Source: JAUSIF01 sp036556265
Lineage (GTDB): Bacteria; Pseudomonadota; Alphaproteobacteria; Rhizobiales; Xanthobacteraceae
Length of the DNA: 60,478 nt
Reading direction: 5' to 3'
NCBI GenBank assembly: GCA_036556265.1
Contig: DATBJU010000106.1
Location: 1-60,478, forward strand
The translations under genes and the position numbers were made by a program. The notes beneath the pieces are model-generated. The model saw only the letters and a list, made by a program, of their open reading frames with translations. It made no database searches and was not told where the DNA came from. Position 1 is the first letter of the stretch. Each line of letters starts with the position of its first letter. Positions 43,428 through 52,327 of the stretch are shown one piece after another.

Positions 43428-44183
43428 CTATTCGGCGGCCGTACGGCGCGAGCCGGGAACCCGCAGCGTCAGACCCGCTGCCTGCGTATCGTCGTAGAAC
43501 GCCTTCACACCATCGAGCGAGAGTTGCTCGGCCGTCCTGGTTCCTAGCGCGGCAAGCTTCTTCAAGATGTCGGCGGGCGCCGTGATGATGTGCGCGCCCA
43601 TCTGATCCGCTTCGATGACGTTCCACACCTCTCGCGTCGACGCCCAGATCACTTCCACCTGCTTCGTCGAGCGCGCAGCGGCGACCGCCGTTTCCACGAG
43701 CGGCCGATAGTCGAGACCGAGATCAGCAAGCCGGCCGGCGAAAACGGATACGCAGCCTCCCGGTCCCCCGGAGAGCGCGGCCGTGGCGCGTTTTGCCTGG
43801 GCGATTGTCGTCACGACCGTGACGTTGATCTTCACGCCCTCACCCGAGAGCACGCGGATCGCCTCGACGAGCGATTCCCCTTTCGTGTTGATCACCGGGA
43901 GCTTGACATAGACGTTCTTGCCCCAAGTCGTGATCAGGCGCGCCTGCGCGACCATTTCTTCGATGTCGTCGGAGATGACTTCGAAAGAGATGTGCTTGTC
44001 CGGCACCGCGGCAACCAACTCGCGCGCGTATGACTCGTAGTCCTTCACACCTGCCTTTTTCAGTAGCGATGGATTTGTTGTGAAGCCCGCGATGTGCTTG
44101 AGCTTCGCCATCTCGACGATTTGCGCCTTCTCTGCGCCGTCAGTGAACAGCTTGATTTTGAGCGTTGCGAGCGTGGGTGCCAT
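43428..44183 (-). CDS. Transaldolase/fructose-6-phosphate aldolase family protein
   Basis: A 251-residue TIM-barrel enzyme. The start of the barrel is IAGFTTNPSLLKKAGVKDYE, the Schiff-base lysine sits in GKNVYVKLPVINTKGESLVE, and the phosphate-site region in VSVFAGRLADLGLDYRPLVE. It is intermediate in length between FSA (about 220) and classical transaldolase (about 320). Such proteins are found inside nucleotide-sugar clusters of alphaproteobacteria. Near the ADP-heptose genes it might supply sedoheptulose 7-phosphate, the starting material of that pathway; this link is inference. Divergent from waaC. Confidence 0.9.
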   Translation of the reverse strand: MAPTLATLKIKLFTDGAEKAQIVEMAKLKHIAGFTTNPSLLKKAGVKDYESYARELVAAVPDKHISFEVISDDIEEMVAQARLITTWGKNVYVKLPVINTKGESLVEAIRVLSGEGVKINVTVVTTIAQAKRATAALSGGPGGCVSVFAGRLADLGLDYRPLVETAVAAARSTKQVEVIWASTREVWNVIEADQMGAHIITAPADILKKLAALGTRTAEQLSLDGVKAFYDDTQAAGLTLRVPGSRRTAAE

Positions 44184-44278
44184 GGCGAATCCGCCTCTCG
44201 GCCAGTGTGTCAGCTTGCGCCGGGCCCTTCAACCGCCTATGCGGTCGCGCGGCCTAGATCAAGGCAGGCGCGGTTTTC

Positions 44279-45226
44279 ATGACGGAAATCCTGTTCATAA
44301 AAACGTCCTCCATGGGCGATGTGTTGCATCACATGCCCGCCGTCACCGACGCCCGCCGCCACTTTCCCGACGCACGCATTGCTTGGGTCGTGGACGAGGT
44401 CTATGCGCCGCTTGCCCGTCTGCATCCCGCAGTGAACGAGATCATTCCGATCGCCGTCCGCCGCTGGCGCCGCAGCCCGCTCAGTGCGGCGACTTGGAGC
44501 CAAATCCGCGCGGCATTGCGCAACCTCCGCACGCGCCGCTTCGACAAGGTCATCGACACGCAGGGCCTCGTGCGGACAGCCGTCATGGCGAGACTCGCCC
44601 ACGGTGAAAGCCATGGATACGACTCGGCGAGTATCCGCGAGCCGTTTGCCGCACGCTTGTATGACGTGACCCATAAGGTCGGCTGGGATCTGCACGTGAT
44701 CGCGCGCAACCGCACGCTCACCGGTCACGCTCTCGGCTACGAGCCCGTAGGAGCTCCGGAGTACGGATTCGATCGAAGTCGATTTCGCCGCAATACGGCG
44801 AAGCCCTACGCGATCATTTTTCATGCGACGGCAAAAAAGACGAAGGAGTGGTTCGAGGCGGGCTGGCTCGAGGTCGGCAAGGCGCTCGCCGCGCGCGGAC
44901 TGGAAGTCGTACTCCCCTGGGGCAACGCGGAGGAGCGAGCGCGCAGCGAGCGTCTCGCCGCCGCGATACCCAATGCGCGCATTCCCGATCTCAAGCCGAT
45001 CCTCGAGGTCGGCAATCTGATTGCCGGGGCAAAGCTCGTGATCGGCGTCGATACCGGATTCCTGCACGTCGCTGCCGCGCTTGGCGTACCCGTCGTCGCC
45101 GTCTTCACCATTCTGAAGTCGCACACGGCAATCCCCGTAGGTCCGGCCAAGGTGGAGATGGTCGGCGCCGAAAAGGGCATGCCGGAGGTCCGCGAGGTGA
45201 TCGCGGCAATCGAACGAACGATCTAG
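44279..45226 (+). CDS. waaC: LPS heptosyltransferase I
   Basis: A 315-residue GT9-family enzyme that adds the first heptose to the Kdo of the LPS inner core. It begins ILFIKTSSMGDVLHHMPAVT, a typical WaaC start, and has the acceptor segment DKVIDTQGLVRTAVMARLAH, and the donor motif VIGVDTGFLHVAAALGVPVV. It is transcribed alone between the transaldolase gene (divergent) and the CoA-transferase gene, whose end it overlaps by four bases. Acts at the cytoplasmic face of the inner membrane with ADP-L-glycero-D-manno-heptose made by the enzymes encoded 2-6 kb away. Confidence 0.94.
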   Translation: MTEILFIKTSSMGDVLHHMPAVTDARRHFPDARIAWVVDEVYAPLARLHPAVNEIIPIAVRRWRRSPLSAATWSQIRAALRNLRTRRFDKVIDTQGLVRTAVMARLAHGESHGYDSASIREPFAARLYDVTHKVGWDLHVIARNRTLTGHALGYEPVGAPEYGFDRSRFRRNTAKPYAIIFHATAKKTKEWFEAGWLEVGKALAARGLEVVLPWGNAEERARSERLAAAIPNARIPDLKPILEVGNLIAGAKLVIGVDTGFLHVAAALGVPVVAVFTILKSHTAIPVGPAKVEMVGAEKGMPEVREVIAAIERTI

Positions 45227-46437
45227 CGCCCGTCGATCGTCGCGCCGTCCGTGCGCAACGCCTCGATTTCTGCCTCGCTCAGTCCGACCTCGCGCAGCAC
45301 TTCGATGCTGTGCTCGCCGAGACGCGGAGGGTGACGTGTGATCGCGGGCGAGCTCTCGCTCCATTGACTCGGAATGCCCGTGAGCCGGATCGGTCCTTCA
45401 CTCGGGTGTTCCATCCGGTGGAAAAATCGCACCGCGTCAAGATGGCGGTCGTCGATCAGATCGTTGAGATCATAGAGCGGAACCGCGGGGATATCGTTCT
45501 CGCCGAGCAGCGCCAGCCATTCCGCCGTTGTCCGCGTCGCCAAGATCTCGCCAAGCATCGCATACACCTCGCCGTAGTGCCGGGTGCGCACCGCGTGATC
45601 AGACAGGCGCGGATCGGACTTGAATTGCTCGCTCCGTCCAATCGCGCGGAAGAATGTCTCCCACTCCTTATTGTTGTAGATGAGCACGCATACGTAGCCA
45701 TCCTTCGTGCGATACGGCCGGCGATCAGGCGCGAGCAAACGCACGTAGCCGGGTTCGCCGATGGGCGGCTCAAAAGTTCGGCCGCCCATGTGATCGCCGA
45801 GCACGAGCTGCGCGACACTTTCGAACATCGGCACGTCCACCGCCTGCGCGACGCCGGTCCGCTCCCGATGGACAAGCGCGGCAAGTACAGCGTGTGCAGC
45901 GCTGATCCCCATGATCCGGTCGATGACCGTCAGGGGCATGTAGCGCGGCTCTTCTCCGCTGATCTGTGCTTGCAGCGCAGGAATTCCGGAAAGACCCTGC
46001 ATCAGGTCGTCATAGGCGGGCCGTCCTGCATACGGCCCGTCCTCGCGATAGCCGACTAGGCTCACATAAATCAGCCGCGGATTGCCGGCGCGGACGTCGC
46101 GCTCGCCAAGTCCAGCCCGTTTCATCGCGGCCGTTCGCACGTTGTGGATGAACACGTCGGCGGTCTTGCATAAGCGCAACAGCGCATCGCGCGCCGCCGG
46201 CTTCTTGATGTCGAGCACGATGCTGCGCTTGTTGCGATTCGCCTGGAGGAACGCTGCACCCATCGCCGGATTCCGCATTGGCGGCGCGTATCGCAGGATG
46301 TCGCCCGCGGGGGGTTCCACCTTGATCACGTCCGCGCCGTAGTCGGCGAGGATTTGCGTGGCGAAAGGGCCCATCACCACGGTCGTCATGTCGACGATGC
46401 GAATCCCGGCGAGCGGACCTGAGCGCTCCTGCGCCAT
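45223..46437 (-). CDS. CaiB/BaiF CoA-transferase family III protein
   Basis: A 404-residue class III CoA-transferase. It opens LAGIRIVDMTTVVMGPFATQ, with ILADYGADVIKVEPP and later the catalytic aspartate candidate in YDDLMQGLSGIPALQAQ. These enzymes move CoA between carboxylic acids. The ATG at MAQERSG is used because the 54 residues upstream overlap the heptosyltransferase gene in another frame. It is enclosed by LPS genes, nine bases after waaF and convergent with waaC, yet has no known role in LPS synthesis. The CoA donor and acceptor cannot be told. Confidence 0.93.
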   Translation of the reverse strand: MAQERSGPLAGIRIVDMTTVVMGPFATQILADYGADVIKVEPPAGDILRYAPPMRNPAMGAAFLQANRNKRSIVLDIKKPAARDALLRLCKTADVFIHNVRTAAMKRAGLGERDVRAGNPRLIYVSLVGYREDGPYAGRPAYDDLMQGLSGIPALQAQISGEEPRYMPLTVIDRIMGISAAHAVLAALVHRERTGVAQAVDVPMFESVAQLVLGDHMGGRTFEPPIGEPGYVRLLAPDRRPYRTKDGYVCVLIYNNKEWETFFRAIGRSEQFKSDPRLSDHAVRTRHYGEVYAMLGEILATRTTAEWLALLGENDIPAVPLYDLNDLIDDRHLDAVRFFHRMEHPSEGPIRLTGIPSQWSESSPAITRHPPRLGEHSIEVLREVGLSEAEIEALRTDGATIDGR

Positions 46438-46445
46438 GGGCCGGC

Positions 46446-47477
46446 TCACCGCTTTGGCCGCGCGAGCGCACCGCGCGTCGCCTCGAGCACCTGATCCACC
46501 GGGATATCCTTGGTAGTGCGCAGCCGCACGTCCTTCGCGCCGTCGCGCCATGGCGCCTCGAGTGTGGCGGCAATCGGATTGAGCGGCGCCCAGTGCCACG
46601 GGCTGGTTGGCCCAAACAGGCCGACCGCCGGCGTGCCGATCGCCGCAGCTACATGCAACAAACCGGAGTCATTCGACACAGCCGCATCGGCGGCTGCGAG
46701 CGCGAGGATCGCATTGCGTAGATCATGGCCCGTGAGATCGCGTGCAAACTTGCCGTCGCCGGAAATGACGCGAGCGATCTCTTTCTCTCCTGGTCCGCCG
46801 AGCACCCAGACGGAGACCCCGTCATTGGTGAGACGGCGCGCGAGCTCCGCGTAGCCCGACTCCGGCCAGCGTTTCCCCGCGCCTACGGCACCGGGACAGA
46901 GCGCAACGACCGCACGCCCCTCACTTCCGAGCCCACTTCGTTTGCGCCACTGCGCGATGTCCCTTTCCGGCACGACGAGTTCGGGCAGCGGCCAGTCCGC
47001 GGGCCGCTGCTCGCTTCGCGGCAACGCGAGCACCGCGCACTGATCGATCATGCGCGGCAATTCGTTCTCGCCGTAGCGCACGTCCGTGAGCAAACCGAAG
47101 CGCCACTCGCCCACGAAACCGACGCGCTCCGGAATGCCCGCGAGCGCGGGTGCAAGGGCCGCCTTCCATTTGCGCGAGGTGATGATCGCCTTCCCGTACC
47201 TCTCTGCCTTCAGCATTCTCGACAGCCGCCAGTTCAGTGCGAGCGCGGGCGTCCGACGTGGAATGTCGAACACGACCCCCTTGCGTACACCCGGCATATA
47301 GTCGAGCAGCGGCGCGCACAGCGTCGACGAGAGCACGTCTACCGCACGCTCGGGCGTCCGCGACCTGATCAGCTTCACGACCGAATGGCAGCGCACGAAG
47401 TCGCCGATCCACACATAGGGCACGAGCAGGATCGGGCTGTCGTCTCCGTCTGAGCTCGGTCCGGGCGCGGCGCTCAT
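46446..47477 (-). CDS. waaF: LPS heptosyltransferase II
   Basis: A 343-residue GT9-family enzyme that adds the second core heptose. The acceptor-side motif is YGKAIITSRKWKAALAPALA-GIPERVGFVGEWRFG, in line with WaaF (E. coli reads GIPERTGWRGEMRYG), and the donor-site motif is AVSNDSGLLHVAAAIGTPAV. The sequence VALCPGAVGAGKRWPESGYA holds the A-x-x-K-R-W-P element. Its ATG overlaps the last bases of the gmhB gene (ATGA), so translation is coupled. Comes third in a gmhA-gmhB-waaF string. Confidence 0.93.
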   Translation of the reverse strand: MSAAPGPSSDGDDSPILLVPYVWIGDFVRCHSVVKLIRSRTPERAVDVLSSTLCAPLLDYMPGVRKGVVFDIPRRTPALALNWRLSRMLKAERYGKAIITSRKWKAALAPALAGIPERVGFVGEWRFGLLTDVRYGENELPRMIDQCAVLALPRSEQRPADWPLPELVVPERDIAQWRKRSGLGSEGRAVVALCPGAVGAGKRWPESGYAELARRLTNDGVSVWVLGGPGEKEIARVISGDGKFARDLTGHDLRNAILALAAADAAVSNDSGLLHVAAAIGTPAVGLFGPTSPWHWAPLNPIAATLEAPWRDGAKDVRLRTTKDIPVDQVLEATRGALARPKR

Positions 47478-47995
47478 AGCTCCTGCAGCACCTCGCGCCG
47501 CACGAAGTCTTCCAAATTCCCACCGGGAAAAAGCAGGCCGCGAACGCCGGCTGCGCGCGCGGCTTCGACATCGGCTTCCTTGTCGCCGATCAGCACGCTG
47601 CGTTCACGATTGATCGGCCATCGTTGCATGAGATCGACAATCATGCCCGGGCCCGGCTTGCGCCAATCGGACGCGCGCCGGAATGCTGCAATAGAACCCT
47701 CGGGATGAAACGGGCAGAAGCGAATGTCGTCGATGTGCGCACCAATCCGCGCGAGATCTTCAATCATGAACTTGTGGAGCTCGTGCATGTCATCCACCGC
47801 GTAGAGCCCGCGCGCGATTCCCGATTGATTGGTGGCGATGAAAACGTAGAAGCCCGCCTGGTTCAGCGACCGAACTGCGGCCATCGCGCCCTCGACCCAC
47901 TCGAAGTCCTCGCGCCTCGCAACGTAACCATGATCTACATTGAGCACGCCGTCGCGGTCGAAAAAGACGGCGGGCTTGCGTTCGTCGGCTGCCAC
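47474..47995 (-). CDS. gmhB: D-glycero-beta-D-manno-heptose 1,7-bisphosphate 7-phosphatase
   Basis: A 173-residue HAD phosphatase that removes the 7-phosphate from heptose bisphosphate. Motif I is AVFFDRDGVLNVDHGYV, motif II is FIATNQSGIARG, and motif III/IV is VLIGDKEADVEAAR. In the zinc loop the first C and H are kept (FCPFHPEG), but the two later cysteines of E. coli GmhB (CDCRKP) are replaced, ASDWRKPGPG, so zinc is probably not bound. I start at the GTG that overlaps the gmhA stop (TAGTG); the longer frame upstream is not coding. Confidence 0.92.
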   Translation of the reverse strand: MAADERKPAVFFDRDGVLNVDHGYVARREDFEWVEGAMAAVRSLNQAGFYVFIATNQSGIARGLYAVDDMHELHKFMIEDLARIGAHIDDIRFCPFHPEGSIAAFRRASDWRKPGPGMIVDLMQRWPINRERSVLIGDKEADVEAARAAGVRGLLFPGGNLEDFVRREVLQEL

Positions 47996-48591
47996 TAGCG
48001 GCTGCCGCCGGCAAGGCGGCGCTCCACGAGCCCGCACACGATGTGCGCTGCAGTGATGTGGATCTGCTGGATGACCGGAGTGCGATCGGAGCGCGCTGCC
48101 AACAATACATCGCAACGGCTCTTCATCTCGCCGCCTGAGCGGCCGGTGAACCCGATCGTGACGACGCCCTGGGCGCGCGCCGCATCGAGCGCCCTCAACA
48201 CATTGGGTGAGCGGCCCGAGGTGGAGATCGCGATTAGTACATCGCCTTCGGCTGCGAGGCCTTTCACCTGCCGCTCGAATACCTGATCGTACCCGTAGTC
48301 GTTGCCGATCGCTGTCAGCACGGATGTGTCCGTCGTGAGCGCGATCGCCGGCAGCGGCGCACGGTCATTCTCGAACCGCGACAGTAATTCCCCGGCGATG
48401 TGCTGCGCGTCGGCAGCGCTGCCCCCGTTACCGCATAGGAGAATTTTGCGGCCCGCCTTGAGCGCCTTCGCCATCTCGTCGGCAATCGATCCGAGTGTCT
48501 TCAGAAATTCCGCGTCGTCGCTGGCGGCCGCAAGCGCATCCAGCGACTCCTTGAGATGGGTGCGCGCGTAGGCCGCTTCTGCGTCGTCCAT
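47995..48591 (-). CDS. gmhA: D-sedoheptulose 7-phosphate isomerase
   Basis: A 198-residue SIS-domain enzyme, the first step of ADP-heptose synthesis. It shows ILLCGNGGSAADAQHIAGEL, then LAIALTTDTSVL-like phosphate loops, ISTSGRSPNVLRALDAARAQ and the histidine region IQQIHITAAHIVCGLVE. The start MDDAEAAYARTHLKESLDAL has the usual helix. I discard the 75 residues upstream, which run into hldD's control region. First gene of the minus-strand gmhA-gmhB-waaF group; divergent from hldD. Confidence 0.95.
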   Translation of the reverse strand: MDDAEAAYARTHLKESLDALAAASDDAEFLKTLGSIADEMAKALKAGRKILLCGNGGSAADAQHIAGELLSRFENDRAPLPAIALTTDTSVLTAIGNDYGYDQVFERQVKGLAAEGDVLIAISTSGRSPNVLRALDAARAQGVVTIGFTGRSGGEMKSRCDVLLAARSDRTPVIQQIHITAAHIVCGLVERRLAGGSR

Positions 48592-48720
48592 CCCCTGCTC
48601 CCTCAACGGGCGAGCGCGTAGCATTGGCTTTGTAGCGTGTCCAGATTTGCCGCGTTGCGTGCGCAATGCCCTGCCGCTAGAAGCGCGCGCCGGCTGCAAA
48701 ACGCAGCGCGAGGGGCATTC

Positions 48721-49701
48721 ATGATCCTGGTCACCGGCGGCGCAGGCTTCATCGGCTCGAACTTGGTCGCAAGTCTCAACGAGCGCGGCATGACCGACAT
48801 TGCCGTCAACGACCACCTCGGTTCAGTGGCGAAGGAGCGCAACCTCAAGCATCGCCGCTATTCCGGAATCGTTTCACCCGACGAGCTATTCCATTGGCTC
48901 GAGGGTCGCAAGCTGGAGGCGGTCCTGCATATGGGCGCGATCTCGTCGACGACGGAGACGGACGAGAAGCTGATGATGACGGCGAACTTCGACATGCCGA
49001 TGCGGCTGCTCGACTGGTGCACGTCCACACGCACGCCGCTCATCTACGCCTCATCCGCCGCGACCTACGGCGACGGCTCACAAGGCTTCGACGATGACGA
49101 TCGCCCGGAGGCGCTCGCGCGACTGCACCCGCTCAACCTCTATGGCCGCAGCAAACAACGCTTCGATCTCGCGGTCGTCGAGCGCGCTCGCGCCAGGGCA
49201 CCAATGCCGCCGCAATGGGTAGGCCTCAAGTTCTTCAACGTGTTCGGACCGAACGAGTATCACAAGGGGGAAATGCAGAGCGTCCTCGCCAAGCGTTTCC
49301 CCGACGCGAAGGCAGGAAAGCCGGTACAACTGTTCAAGTCGGATCGACCCGACGTCCCGGACGGCGGCCAAGCGCGAGACTTTATCTATGTGCTCGATGC
49401 CGCCGCAGTCACGCTTTGGCTTCTCGATCGGCCTCGCGTTTCCGGCATCTACAACGTCGGCACCGGCCAGGCCCGTACCTTCAAGGACATGATGCTCGCC
49501 ATGTTCAAATCCCTGAAGCGCGCGCCAAATATCGAATTCATTGAAATGCCGCGGGCCCTCGCCGGCCAATATCAATACTTAACGCAGGCAAAGATGGAGC
49601 GCCTGCGTGCGGCAGGCTACGATGCCCCCTTCACGCCGCTCGAGGGGGCCGTGGAGGACTACGTGACCCGTTTTCTCGGTCAGGCCGATCCGTATCGCTG
49701 A
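48721..49701 (+). CDS. hldD: ADP-L-glycero-D-manno-heptose 6-epimerase
   Basis: A 326-residue short-chain dehydrogenase that converts ADP-D,D- to ADP-L,D-heptose with bound NADP. The dinucleotide motif is VTGGAGFIGSN, the catalytic pair is in NLYGRSKQRFDLAV (Y-x-x-x-K), and GLKFFNVFGPNEYHKGEMQS is diagnostic for HldD. The ATG follows GAGGGG. It is divergent from gmhA with 129 bases between and is followed by hldE nine bases on. Last enzyme of the pathway supplying WaaC and WaaF. Confidence 0.96.
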   Translation: MILVTGGAGFIGSNLVASLNERGMTDIAVNDHLGSVAKERNLKHRRYSGIVSPDELFHWLEGRKLEAVLHMGAISSTTETDEKLMMTANFDMPMRLLDWCTSTRTPLIYASSAATYGDGSQGFDDDDRPEALARLHPLNLYGRSKQRFDLAVVERARARAPMPPQWVGLKFFNVFGPNEYHKGEMQSVLAKRFPDAKAGKPVQLFKSDRPDVPDGGQARDFIYVLDAAAVTLWLLDRPRVSGIYNVGTGQARTFKDMMLAMFKSLKRAPNIEFIEMPRALAGQYQYLTQAKMERLRAAGYDAPFTPLEGAVEDYVTRFLGQADPYR

Positions 49702-49710
49702 GCCACCTGC

Positions 49711-51180
49711 ATGTTCGATTTCGAACGGCGATTAAGCGAACTCTCGCGCCAGACCGTGCTCTGCGTCGGCGACGTCATGCTCGACCGTTATGTCTACGGC
49801 GACGTCGCGCGCGTGTCGCCGGAGGCGCCGACCGTGGTTCTCGCGGCGCGGTGGGAGGACGTGACGCCAGGCGGCGCAGCGAATGTCGCGCTCAACCTCG
49901 CGGGCCTCGGCGCACGTTGCGTCCTCGTTGGCGCCGTCGGCAATGACGAAGCTTCCCGCATGCTGATCGAGCGGCTTGCCAAGAGCGCCAAGGTCGAGCC
50001 GCGCCTCGTTTCCGATCCATCGCGTCCCACCACGATGAAAACGCGCTATGTCTCCGAACATTACTCTACGCATCTGCTGCGTACCGACTGGGAAGACAAC
50101 CGACCACTGGAGACCGAACGTGAAAACGAAATTCTTGCTCGTGTGACGGACGCACTTCCGAAATGCGGCGCGCTTGTCCTTTCCGATTACGGCAAGGGCG
50201 TACTCACGCAACGGATAATCGACGAATTGATTGCAGCAGCGACGAAAGCGAAGAAGCCGGTGGTCGTCGACCCTCAAGGCAATGACTACCGCATCTACCG
50301 TTTCGCGACCCTCGTTACTCCGAACCGCAGCGAGCTGTCCCGAGCGTTGAATCGAGAAGTTCGCAGCGCTGAGGAGGTCGCGATCGGCGCGGCCGAACTC
50401 TGCGAGCGCACGGACATAGGCGCCATCCTTGTGACTCGCAGTGAGGACGGCATGACGCTCGTCGAACGCGGCGAGGAACCGGTGCATATCCCGGCCTATC
50501 CCGTGAAGGTGCGCGACGTCTCAGGCGCTGGCGACACGGTGACTGCGACCGTCGCCGCGATGCTCGCGATGGGTGCGGATCTCAATGCGGCTGCGCGCGC
50601 CGCGAACGCGGCAGCGGCCGTGGTCGTCGGGAAGCGTGGCACCGCGTCTGTTTCGCTGGTCGAGCTGCGCACGATGCTCGTGCCGCCGGCGCTTCGCGCG
50701 TACGAAGAGAAGCTCGCATTGGATCCGGCCGCGATGGATGAGCGGCTAAACGAATGGCGTCGTGCGGGTTTTCGCATCGGTTTCACGAACGGCTGCTTCG
50801 ATCTTCTGCATCCCGGTCATCTGAAGGTGCTAGCCGAGGCACGAGCCGCATGTGACCGCCTGGTTGTCGGCCTCAATAGCGACGCCTCTGCACGCCGCCT
50901 GAAAGGTGAAGGCCGGCCGATTCAGGATGAGGTCTCCCGCGCACAGTTGCTCGCAGCGCTCGAAGCGGTGGACCTCGTTGCGATCTTCGAGGAAGACACG
51001 CCGCTCGAATTGATCCGCCGCGTGCGGCCGCAGGTGCTCGTGAAGGGCGGCGACTACACCAAGGATCAGGTCGTTGGCCGGGAGATCGTCGAGGCGGCGG
51101 GTGGAGAGGTCGTAATTGTGGAACTCTTGCCCGAGCGCAGCACCACGCGGCTTGTCGAGCGATCGAAGAAGCAGGGCTAA
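49711..51180 (+). CDS. hldE: Bifunctional heptose 7-phosphate kinase / heptose 1-phosphate adenylyltransferase
   Basis: A 489-residue fusion. Residues 1-320 are a ribokinase-type domain (VLCVGDVMLDRYVYGDVARV; the anion hole DVSGAGDTVTATVAAMLA); residues 350-489 form the nucleotidyltransferase with H-x-G-H in FTNGCFDLLHPGHLKVLAEA and VLVKGGDYTKDQVVGREIVE. It makes heptose 1,7-bisphosphate, then, after GmhB, activates heptose 1-phosphate with ATP. Length matches E. coli HldE (477). It follows hldD closely, and completes with gmhA and gmhB the four-enzyme set in this window. Confidence 0.96.
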   Translation: MFDFERRLSELSRQTVLCVGDVMLDRYVYGDVARVSPEAPTVVLAARWEDVTPGGAANVALNLAGLGARCVLVGAVGNDEASRMLIERLAKSAKVEPRLVSDPSRPTTMKTRYVSEHYSTHLLRTDWEDNRPLETERENEILARVTDALPKCGALVLSDYGKGVLTQRIIDELIAAATKAKKPVVVDPQGNDYRIYRFATLVTPNRSELSRALNREVRSAEEVAIGAAELCERTDIGAILVTRSEDGMTLVERGEEPVHIPAYPVKVRDVSGAGDTVTATVAAMLAMGADLNAAARAANAAAAVVVGKRGTASVSLVELRTMLVPPALRAYEEKLALDPAAMDERLNEWRRAGFRIGFTNGCFDLLHPGHLKVLAEARAACDRLVVGLNSDASARRLKGEGRPIQDEVSRAQLLAALEAVDLVAIFEEDTPLELIRRVRPQVLVKGGDYTKDQVVGREIVEAAGGEVVIVELLPERSTTRLVERSKKQG

Positions 51181-51275
51181 CGCTTTCTTATTTCAAACGC
51201 GTGCATTTGCGGCAAAGCCAAAAACGAAACGAAAGATCAGCCATGTAGATGCTTGCGGATCGTGGAGATCCGCTC

Positions 51276-52268
51276 ATGGCCGTACTTGTGACCGGCGGCG
51301 CCGGCTACATTGGCAGCCACATGGTCTATACGCTCGTCGATGCTGGCGAGGACACGGTCGTGCTCGACGATCTGTCCACCGGGGTTCGCGGCGCGGTCCC
51401 GCCCAAGGCGCGGCTGATCGTTGGCGACATTGCGGATACTGCGCTCGTGCTTCGCGTCATCGCCGAACACGAGATCGAGGAGATCGTCCACTTTGCCGCA
51501 AAAATCGTGGTACCCGATTCTGTCGTGGACCCGCTCGGCTACTACCTCTCCAACACCGTCAAATCGCGCGCCCTGCTTGCCGCGGCCGTCGCATCCGGCG
51601 TCCGCCGCATCGTTTTTTCATCAACGGCGGCCGTGTATGGAATGCCCGCGGCAAATCCAGTCGCTGAGGACGCACCGGCGTTGCCAATCTCTCCCTACGG
51701 CTCGTCCAAGCTCATGACCGAGTGGATGCTGCGCGACGCCGCGGCCGCACATAGCCTCGGCTACGTTGTGCTGCGCTACTTCAATGTGGCCGGCGCCGAT
51801 CCTGCCGGCCGCGCCGGCCAGTCCTCGGCACGCTCGACGCATCTCATCAAGGTCGCGGTCGAGCTTGCACTGGGCAAGCGCGCGCAAATGGAAATCTTCG
51901 GCACGGACTATCCGACGCCGGACGGCACCTGCATCCGCGACTACGTCCACGTGGCCGATCTCGTCGCCGCTCATCTCGACGCCTTGCATCACCTGCGTCG
52001 CGGCGGGGCAAGTCTGGTGCTCAATTGCGGCTACGGTCGCGGCTATTCCGTCCTTCAGGTGCTTGACGCGGTCAAGCGAGCCTCCGGCGCCGACCTCTCC
52101 GTGAAGATCGGCGGTCGCCGAGCGGGCGATCCCGCGGCTCTCGTCGCCCGGTCGGATCGCATCCGCGGCGAACTGGGCTGGCAACCGCAGTACGACGATC
52201 TGGACTTGATCGTCACGCACTCGCTTGCGTGGGAGCGCAAGCTTCCCGACAAGCCCCTCGCCGCCTGA
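51276..52268 (+). CDS. galE: UDP-glucose 4-epimerase
   Basis: A 330-residue extended SDR enzyme that interconverts UDP-glucose and UDP-galactose. Motifs are VTGGAGYIGSHMVYTLVDAG, IVHFAAKIVVPDSVVDPLGY, FSSTAAVYGMP and the catalytic Y-x-x-x-K in SPYGSSKLMTEWML, plus YFNVAGADPAGRAGQ. Although two in-frame start codons exist, the ATG giving MAVLVTGGAG is preferred because GGAGAT precedes it. It lies about 95 bases after hldE and is followed by ugd, so it feeds galactose and uronate precursors to polysaccharide. Confidence 0.95.
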   Translation: MAVLVTGGAGYIGSHMVYTLVDAGEDTVVLDDLSTGVRGAVPPKARLIVGDIADTALVLRVIAEHEIEEIVHFAAKIVVPDSVVDPLGYYLSNTVKSRALLAAAVASGVRRIVFSSTAAVYGMPAANPVAEDAPALPISPYGSSKLMTEWMLRDAAAAHSLGYVVLRYFNVAGADPAGRAGQSSARSTHLIKVAVELALGKRAQMEIFGTDYPTPDGTCIRDYVHVADLVAAHLDALHHLRRGGASLVLNCGYGRGYSVLQVLDAVKRASGADLSVKIGGRRAGDPAALVARSDRIRGELGWQPQYDDLDLIVTHSLAWERKLPDKPLAA

Positions 52269-52327
52269 TTTCCCGCGCTTGCCCACACGCGTGCGGCGTG
52301 CGAAATCCGCCCTAGAGGTTTCACCGC

